Part shown: one piece after another, positions 59,022 to 64,000 of the stretch
Layout: each line of letters starts with the position of its first letter
How positions within the stretch are numbered: the stretch's first letter is position 1
Notes under the pieces: generated by a model
Told to the model about the DNA's origin: nothing
The model's database searches: none
The model's input: the letters and a program-made list of their open reading frames with translations, nothing else
Position numbers and translations under genes: made by a program
Origin: Sellimonas catena
Lineage (GTDB): Bacteria; Bacillota; Clostridia; Lachnospirales; Lachnospiraceae
Strand: one strand, 5' to 3'
Assembly: GCF_045063725.1 (NCBI RefSeq)
Contig: NZ_CP173695.1
Length of the DNA: 64,000 nt

Positions 59022-60974
59022 CTAAGCTCCTGTTCTGATCGTCATTACTGTCGTTCCCCGGCTGACCTCCTGCGGTTCAGCCTTATCAACCGCCGCAAAG
59101 CTGTCGGCATTGGTCAGAATCATCATGGTTGCCGTATCGTATCCGGCCTTTTTAATCTGATCAAGATCCGCTTCGATCAGCAGATCCCCGGCATGTACCT
59201 GATCCCCGTCCGCTACTCTTGTCGTAAATCCTTTTCCTTCCATCTTGACTGTATCGATTCCTACATGAATCAAAATCTCTCCTCCGAGACTGCTTGCAAT
59301 GCAGACTGCATGTCCCGTCTCATAGATACTGACAATCTGACCGTCACAAGGTGCCACGATCTGTCCGTCTGACGGGATGACTGCCGCCGTCTTCCCAAGC
59401 ACTTCCGCCGCAAACGTCGGATCACTGACCTCAGATACCGGAATCAATGTTCCATTGACCGGTGTATGAAGTTCTTCGCTTCCGGCCGTTACTGTTGTGT
59501 TCGCAGGAATCTCGCCTGCCTCTTTTTCATCCCTGTGTTCTTCCGGCAATGTCTGCGGTGCATCCGCCTTCACAACTTCCGGCTTCTGATCTTTATTCTG
59601 ATCCTTATAAAGAATAAAAGAGAGAATAAATGCCACACCCACTGCGATGACCATCTCGATAATATACTGAACCGGCTGTTCCAGACAAAGCAGGATTCCG
59701 AAAATACCCGTTACACCGGTTCCTTTTGCTCCCAGATGCACGATTGAGGCATAAAGTGCTCCACATCCTCCTCCGATACACCCTGCGATAAACGGTTTGA
59801 AAAACCGAAGGTTGACGCCGAAAATTGCCGGCTCCGTGATTCCCATAAACGCACTTAATGACGAAGGAAGGGCAAGTGATTTCACCTTTTTATCTCTGGA
59901 TTTGATTCCCACTGCCAGCGCCGCCGCACCCTGTGCAATGTTTGCCGCACTTGCAAGAGGAAGCCAGTAGGTCACTCCGTACTGTGCAATCTGTCCAAGG
60001 TCAATGGCCGTGTACATCTGGTGGATGCCTGTTACAACCGTTGGAGCATAAAGTCCGCCCATGATAAGGCTTCCGATCCCAAGCGGCAGGGTAAGCAGCC
60101 ACTGAATCGCACTCAGAACCGCATTTTCCGCCCATACGAAAACCGGACCGATAACCGCAAGTGTAAGGTATCCTGTCACAAACACGCTGACCAGAGGGGT
60201 AACAAAAAGATCCAGGACCTCAGGCACGACTTTGTGAAGTTTCTTTTCCAGTACTGATAACAGCCATACTGCAATGACAACCGGAATAACATGTCCCTGA
60301 TAACCGACCATGTCAATGTCATACAGTCCGAAAAAGACGGACTGGGTAGCCTGCACACCTTCTGTCGCTACGGTGTAGGCATTCTGAAGACTCGGATTGA
60401 TCATAATCATACCGATGACTGCTCCCAGATACGGGTTGGCACCGAATGCTTTTGCTGCCGAAAACGCGATGAGGATCTGTAAGAATGTATACGCCGTATT
60501 GCTGAAGATATTGGCAAATACATAGAAGGACCCGCTCGTATCAATGTTGATAAATCCATTGGAATTCATAAAGTCCAGAGAGTTCATGATTCCCATAAGG
60601 AATCCGCTTGCCACAATGGCCGGAATGATCGGAACGAAAATGTCCCCCAGAAGCTTGATTGCCCTCATAAATATATTCTGCTTCTGTACCGCGGCCTCCT
60701 TGGCCTCTGCCTTGGAACTGGCCGTCACTCCGGAAACCGCAATGAATTCGTCAAAGACCTTATTGACTGTCCCTGTTCCAAGGATGATCTGAAGCTGTCC
60801 GGATGCCTCAAATACGCCCTTTACGCCGTCTACGTTTTCCAGGGCTGTTTTATCCGCTCTGGAATTGTCTGCAATGACAAGGCGAAGCCTTGTTGCGCAG
60901 TGTGCGGCAGAAACAATATTTTTGCTTCCGCCCACATGCTCCAGGATTTCTTCTGCTGTTTTTCTGTAATCCAT
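59022..60974 (-). CDS. scrA: PTS sucrose-type transporter EIIBCA
   Basis: 650 residues. EIIB at 1-80 with phospho-Cys26 (AAHCATRLRLV), EIIC with about ten membrane segments at 100-460, a linker, and a glucose-type EIIA at about 495-650 with His570 in ILIHVGIDTVKMEGKGF. It takes up and phosphorylates a disaccharide; sucrose is inferred from scrB. A LacI/CcpA-type operator precedes it. Confidence 0.92.
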   Translation of the reverse strand: MDYRKTAEEILEHVGGSKNIVSAAHCATRLRLVIADNSRADKTALENVDGVKGVFEASGQLQIILGTGTVNKVFDEFIAVSGVTASSKAEAKEAAVQKQNIFMRAIKLLGDIFVPIIPAIVASGFLMGIMNSLDFMNSNGFINIDTSGSFYVFANIFSNTAYTFLQILIAFSAAKAFGANPYLGAVIGMIMINPSLQNAYTVATEGVQATQSVFFGLYDIDMVGYQGHVIPVVIAVWLLSVLEKKLHKVVPEVLDLFVTPLVSVFVTGYLTLAVIGPVFVWAENAVLSAIQWLLTLPLGIGSLIMGGLYAPTVVTGIHQMYTAIDLGQIAQYGVTYWLPLASAANIAQGAAALAVGIKSRDKKVKSLALPSSLSAFMGITEPAIFGVNLRFFKPFIAGCIGGGCGALYASIVHLGAKGTGVTGIFGILLCLEQPVQYIIEMVIAVGVAFILSFILYKDQNKDQKPEVVKADAPQTLPEEHRDEKEAGEIPANTTVTAGSEELHTPVNGTLIPVSEVSDPTFAAEVLGKTAAVIPSDGQIVAPCDGQIVSIYETGHAVCIASSLGGEILIHVGIDTVKMEGKGFTTRVADGDQVHAGDLLIEADLDQIKKAGYDTATMMILTNADSFAAVDKAEPQEVSRGTTVMTIRTGA

Positions 60975-60994
60975 GTTTCTCCTCCTTTATTTTA

Positions 60995-61008
60995 TGTAAT
61001 CGATTTCA
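60995..61008. promoter_or_regulatory. LacI/CcpA-family operator before scrA
   Basis: TGAAATCGATTACA on the minus strand is a near-palindrome with the central CG of LacI-family sites (TGNAANCGNTTNCA). It could bind the LacI protein encoded next door, or CcpA as a cre site. It lies 21 bases upstream of the scrA start. Confidence 0.7.
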
Positions 61009-61031
61009 TATCCTGCATAAATAATAACGAA

Positions 61032-61061
61032 AAAAGTGCCACTTGTAAATATGGCACTTTT
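61032..61061 (-). terminator. Terminator after the LacI gene
   Basis: AAAAGTGCCA and TGGCACTTTT form a 10-pair stem with a 10-base loop, followed by T-rich sequence on the minus strand. Confidence 0.85.
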
Positions 61062-61119
61062 ACTGATTTTTCTATTCTGTTTTTGTGAAAATTGATTGCT
61101 TATCTGTTTTATCCTCTGT

Positions 61120-62091
61120 CTAATGTTCCATAATCTGGTATCCGAGTTTCATCCGGATCGGCACCTGATGTCCTTCTTCAATAATGTCCAGCAGCATTTC
61201 CGCAGCCTTGATTCCGCTTGTTTTATAGTAAAAATGGACTGTTGTGATTCCCTCGGAAACTGCTTTTAAGAACTGATTGTCCCCAAAACCCGTCACTTTC
61301 ACCTTTTCTCTTCTTTCCTTTTTGCACTCTTTCAAAGCTTCCATCGCTCCCGCCGCGATTGTATCTGTCGCGCATGATATGATATCGATATCACTATTTT
61401 TCTCTAAAATCGCTTTTGCCTGACGGTACCCGGACTCAACAGAAAACTCCGAAAGCCCGTACAGTTCTTCCGGAAGAACAATTCCCGCCTCCAGAAGTCC
61501 GGCCCGGAATCCGTCTTCTCTTTCCTGCCCGACAGCCCGGTCATCTCTTGTCACTCCGATATAGGCAATTTTTTTCTTTTCTTTTCCGGCAATCCTCACT
61601 GCCAGATCTTTCGCTGCGCCATAATCATCATGATACACACAGTTTGCTTTATCCGTATACTGTCCCAGCACTACGATGGGAACCTTGCTCTGCTCAAAAA
61701 ATTTCTCGTGCTTTTTGGAGATGACCGTTCCGATCAGAATAATCCCGTCTACCGGATAGTTTTCAAACAGCCGCATATATTCCAGTTCTTTTTCCGACCG
61801 GTTGTTGGTAACAGTAAGCAGCATCTGAAACTGCTTTTCCGCCAGCACCTCTCCGATCCCGTCCGCCACTCTTGCAATAGACTCAGAACTGAGCTTTGGT
61901 GCTACGACACCGATCAGCCTTGCTTTTTTCGTCCTCAGAATCCTCGCCTGGGCCGACGGATGATAACCTGTCTTTTCAATAGCCTCCCGGATCCGTTCCT
62001 TTTTCTCCTCACTTACATATCCACCATTCAGATATCTGGAAACAGCCGCACTTGACACCTGCGCGAGCTGTGCGATTTCTTTGATTGTCAT
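61120..62091 (-). CDS. scrR: LacI-family regulator of the sucrose locus
   Basis: 323 residues, MTIKEIAQLAQVSSAAVSRY. HTH at 1-25, hinge helix RYLNGGYVSEEKKERIREAI..., then a periplasmic-binding-like core (LIGVVAPKLSSESIARVADG; CATDTIAAGAMEALKE). It probably represses scrA-scrB until sugar is present. The ATG at 62091 lies just after the Crp/Fnr gene stop, so the two are coupled. Confidence 0.9.
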   Translation of the reverse strand: MTIKEIAQLAQVSSAAVSRYLNGGYVSEEKKERIREAIEKTGYHPSAQARILRTKKARLIGVVAPKLSSESIARVADGIGEVLAEKQFQMLLTVTNNRSEKELEYMRLFENYPVDGIILIGTVISKKHEKFFEQSKVPIVVLGQYTDKANCVYHDDYGAAKDLAVRIAGKEKKKIAYIGVTRDDRAVGQEREDGFRAGLLEAGIVLPEELYGLSEFSVESGYRQAKAILEKNSDIDIISCATDTIAAGAMEALKECKKERREKVKVTGFGDNQFLKAVSEGITTVHFYYKTSGIKAAEMLLDIIEEGHQVPIRMKLGYQIMEH

Positions 62092-62092
62092 A

Positions 62093-62788
62093 TCAAACTT
62101 TTCCTCCTTTGCCTGCATTCTCTGCATCCACATCTTCATTCAACAGTGTGAAATGATTTTTGCGAAACGTCAGAACTCCTTCCTTCTTCAGCTTTCCAAG
62201 CACCGCTGAAAGAGCGCTTCTGTCCGCCGCAAGATAATCCGCAAGCCCCTGTCTGTCAAACGGGATCTCAAAACTTCTGCTTCCCTGCCTCGCCGCCTGT
62301 CCGGCAAGGTACGACAGAACTTTCTCTCTGAGTGTTCTTCGGGAAAGATGGGAGACCCTCCCCGCAAGAAACAGATTTTTCTTTGCCAGGATCTGCATCA
62401 TATTTTCTACGAGGGTCTGCTGCGCCCTTCCTGTCCCGCTTCGCCTCATCATCCGTCCAAAATGAATCCACAGTACTTCCGTATCTCTGGCTGCCTCCAC
62501 CGTAACAAGAGACGGCTCACCTGCCGCCGCAAAGGCCTCCGCAAAAATCTCTCCCGGCATTCCCTGCGCAAGCAGTGTAGTACTTCCGCTGAACTCTTCT
62601 CTCAATATATGAATACATCCTTCCAGCACGATACCGAATTCACCCGGAACCATTCCCGCATGAAGCAGGACTTCCCCTTTCCGGTAATATTTCTTTATAG
62701 CCCGGATCTCCTCTACAAGCCCCCGGATTTCCATATCGGTCATGCCCGAAAACAACGGGCATTCTGCTATAATTTGTATTTGATCCAT
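62093..62788 (-). CDS. Crp/Fnr-family regulator
   Basis: 231 residues. Cyclic-nucleotide-binding-like beta barrel (about 10-125), long dimer helix, and a C-terminal winged helix (PFDRQGLADYLAADRSALSA). No N-terminal Fe-S cysteine set like Fnr is seen. It is divergent from a 4Fe-4S protein gene and a 14-bp palindrome lies between, a pairing common in clostridia. It runs into scrR. Confidence 0.87.
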   Translation of the reverse strand: MDQIQIIAECPLFSGMTDMEIRGLVEEIRAIKKYYRKGEVLLHAGMVPGEFGIVLEGCIHILREEFSGSTTLLAQGMPGEIFAEAFAAAGEPSLVTVEAARDTEVLWIHFGRMMRRSGTGRAQQTLVENMMQILAKKNLFLAGRVSHLSRRTLREKVLSYLAGQAARQGSRSFEIPFDRQGLADYLAADRSALSAVLGKLKKEGVLTFRKNHFTLLNEDVDAENAGKGGKV

Positions 62789-62799
62789 AATTCTCCTTC

Positions 62800-62850
62800 G
62801 TTGTAATTACAACCGACTCTTTTTCCTGAGTGTACTATCCTATACTCAGG
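62800..62850. promoter_or_regulatory. Divergent promoter region with Crp/Fnr-type palindromes
   Basis: GTTGTAATTACAAC (62800-62813) is a perfect palindrome of Crp/Fnr size. CCTGAGT...ACTCAGG (62825-62850) is a second inverted repeat. On the minus strand TTGACT, 17 bases, TACACT spans the second repeat (promoter of the regulator); on the plus strand TATACT (62841-62846) lies before the Fe-S gene with no good -35, as expected for an activated promoter. Confidence 0.65.
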
Positions 62851-62895
62851 AAGTCAAGCCGTTTCCTGTAAACAAAATGAACAAGGAGGAATATG

Positions 62896-63618
62896 ATGAT
62901 CAGAAAAATAATCAAAATCAACGAAGAACTCTGCAATGGCTGCGGCCTCTGTGCCCAGGCGTGCCACGAGGGCGCAATTGAAATGATAGATGGAAAAGCA
63001 AAACTGGTGCATGAACATTACTGCGACGGTCTTGGAGACTGTCTGCCTGCATGCCCTGCCAATGCAATTACATTTGAAGAGCGGGAGGCGCCTGCTTATG
63101 ATGAGGCAGCTGTCAAAGCTGCTCAGGCAGAGAAAGCCGGAAAAGCAGAAACCGAAAAGCCGGCACTTGCCTGCGGATGCCCTGGAAGCATGGCAAAAGC
63201 CATTCATCGCAGCGGGGTAGCGCAGACCGCGCCGCAGCCTACCGGCTGTCCGGGACTTCTTTCCCAGTGGCCGGTTCAGATCAAGCTGGTACCGGAACAG
63301 GCTCCGTACTATCACAATGCGAATCTTCTGATCGCCGCCGACTGTACCGCTTATGCATATGGAAATTTCCACCAGGATTTCATCCGAAACCACATCACGC
63401 TCATCGGATGTCCAAAACTGGACGAAGGCGACTACACGGAGAAACTGACCTCAATTTTAGCAAACAATGAGATCAAAAGCCTTACGATCGCACGGATGCA
63501 GGTTCCTTGCTGCGGCGGTCTGGAGCGCGCGGCAGTACAGGCATTGAAAAACAGCGGAAAAATGATTCCCTGGCAGGTCCGGGTCATCACACCGGAAGGA
63601 CAGATTCTGGACCGTTAA
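62896..63618 (+). CDS. 4Fe-4S ferredoxin-type protein with cysteine-rich C-terminal domain
   Basis: 240 residues, MIRKIIKINEELCNGCGLCA. Two cluster motifs: CNGCGLCAQACHEGAI and CDGLGDCLPACPANAI. The C-terminal half has more cysteine motifs (ACGCPGS, TGCPGLL, LIGCPKLD, QVPCCGGL). It is likely an electron carrier or redox enzyme partner in the cytosol. The second ATG (62896) fits the GGAGG spacing better than the first. Divergent from the Crp/Fnr gene that probably regulates it. Confidence 0.87.
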   Translation: MIRKIIKINEELCNGCGLCAQACHEGAIEMIDGKAKLVHEHYCDGLGDCLPACPANAITFEEREAPAYDEAAVKAAQAEKAGKAETEKPALACGCPGSMAKAIHRSGVAQTAPQPTGCPGLLSQWPVQIKLVPEQAPYYHNANLLIAADCTAYAYGNFHQDFIRNHITLIGCPKLDEGDYTEKLTSILANNEIKSLTIARMQVPCCGGLERAAVQALKNSGKMIPWQVRVITPEGQILDR

Positions 63619-63663
63619 CTTTCCGCTGCTTTTGATCAAAGAATCATTTTATATTTTTTTACA

Positions 63664-63701
63664 AAACAAGGAGGACGTCCGTCACGTCCTCCTCTTTGTT
63701 T
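63664..63701. terminator. Bidirectional terminator
   Basis: AAACAAGGAGGACGT and ACGTCCTCCTCTTTGTTT pair over a 5-base loop between convergent genes. Confidence 0.88.
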
Positions 63702-64000
63702 ATCTTCCTACTATTTTTCTGATCACACAGAGCACAACACCAATCACACTGCATCCGAGTATAACTGTGCTGACACGCTCCACTACTGCAAGTGCCAGTC
63801 TCGCACCTTCCAGAACCTGTGGACTTGCCGGGATCACCGGTACCACATAACCTGCAGCTGCCGCCAGAATGGCAAACAGAATAAATGCTGTCAGCCCTCG
63901 TCCCGTGTCGTAGCTTCTGACACGATTACCGTCCGGCATCTTCTTTCCTCCAAGAAGCCAGAGTGCAGAAATGACACCGTACAGGAGAATGACTCCCGCA
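63700..64000 (-). CDS. Integral membrane protein, C-terminal part (runs off the window)
   Basis: The minus frame is open from the window edge to the TAA at 63702-63700. About 99 residues are visible: GVILLYGVISALWLLGG, then MPDGNRVRSYDTGRGL, two more membrane segments (FILFAILAAAAGYVVPVIPA; TVILGCSVIGVVLCVIRKIV). A possible internal start (ATG 63939 with GGAGG) exists, but the open frame upstream is also hydrophobic, so a longer protein is more likely. Family not recognised. Confidence 0.6.
   Translation of the reverse strand, partial: AGVILLYGVISALWLLGGKKMPDGNRVRSYDTGRGLTAFILFAILAAAAGYVVPVIPASPQVLEGARLALAVVERVSTVILGCSVIGVVLCVIRKIVGR

Noticed and set aside
63700..63939. Complete 79-residue membrane protein starting at 63939
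   Set aside because: A good ribosome binding site exists, but the frame stays open and hydrophobic to the window edge, so a longer partial protein is more likely.

Overview
The window looks like a chromosome segment of an anaerobic low-to-mid GC Firmicute, most likely a Lachnospiraceae clostridium of the Clostridium scindens/hylemonae/Dorea type. This rests on the complete S10-spc-alpha ribosomal protein cluster with the clostridial adk-map-KOW-infA order, a bifunctional AdhE, a D-proline reductase (Stickland) operon, a full selenocysteine toolkit, a K+-dependent-type membrane pyrophosphatase, and AGGAGG ribosome binding sites throughout. The species call is inference; no 16S gene is present.

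Layout. 1-646 (minus): 5' end of adhE, with a sigma-A promoter overlapped by one Rex-like operator and followed upstream by a second. 898-17336 (minus): rpsJ to rplQ, the S10, spc and alpha clusters with secY, adk, map, a KOW protein, infA and rpmJ. The cluster has a long structured S10 leader, an internal promoter before rpmJ, and a run of five hairpins before rpsM. secY carries an apparent one-base insertion near its 5' end. 17338-17993: divergent S10 and ncRNA promoters, a candidate plus-strand ncRNA with two C-rich loops, and a shared terminator. 17994-24127: a mixed accessory stretch with an HExxH protein, two lipoproteins (an S41 peptidase and a GExH-fold protein), a CPBP-like membrane protein, an XRE regulator, and an Rpn/PDDEXK-type gene broken by a frameshift.

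24241-32201: proline reductase region. Minus-strand prdC, prdA, a CBO2463-type gene, prdB (with an in-frame UGA for selenocysteine), prdD and prdE; tRNA-Sec lies just upstream of prdC. Diverging from it are proline racemase prdF, with a terminator-containing leader, and a TetR regulator. 32245-43319 (minus): selenium region, with yedF, selD (itself a selenoprotein), selA, selB, a LysR regulator, a cysteine desulfurase-like enzyme, YedE, a TusA-like protein, a DUF3343 protein and the membrane pyrophosphatase. Together these make selenophosphate, charge and decode Sec, and so supply PrdB; the proline racemase feeds D-proline to the reductase.

43573-64000: general metabolism and regulation. This holds an rRNA-methylase-like enzyme, a CBM9-like protein, nagB-nagA, a HAD phosphatase, serine acetyltransferase, a GntR-RCK_C regulator resembling the c-di-AMP sensor BusR, an MBL-like protein, a P-loop kinase, a heterodimeric ABC exporter, dipeptidase PepV, a sucrose locus (scrB, scrA, LacI regulator, Crp/Fnr regulator), a 4Fe-4S protein, and the 3' end of a membrane protein running off the window.
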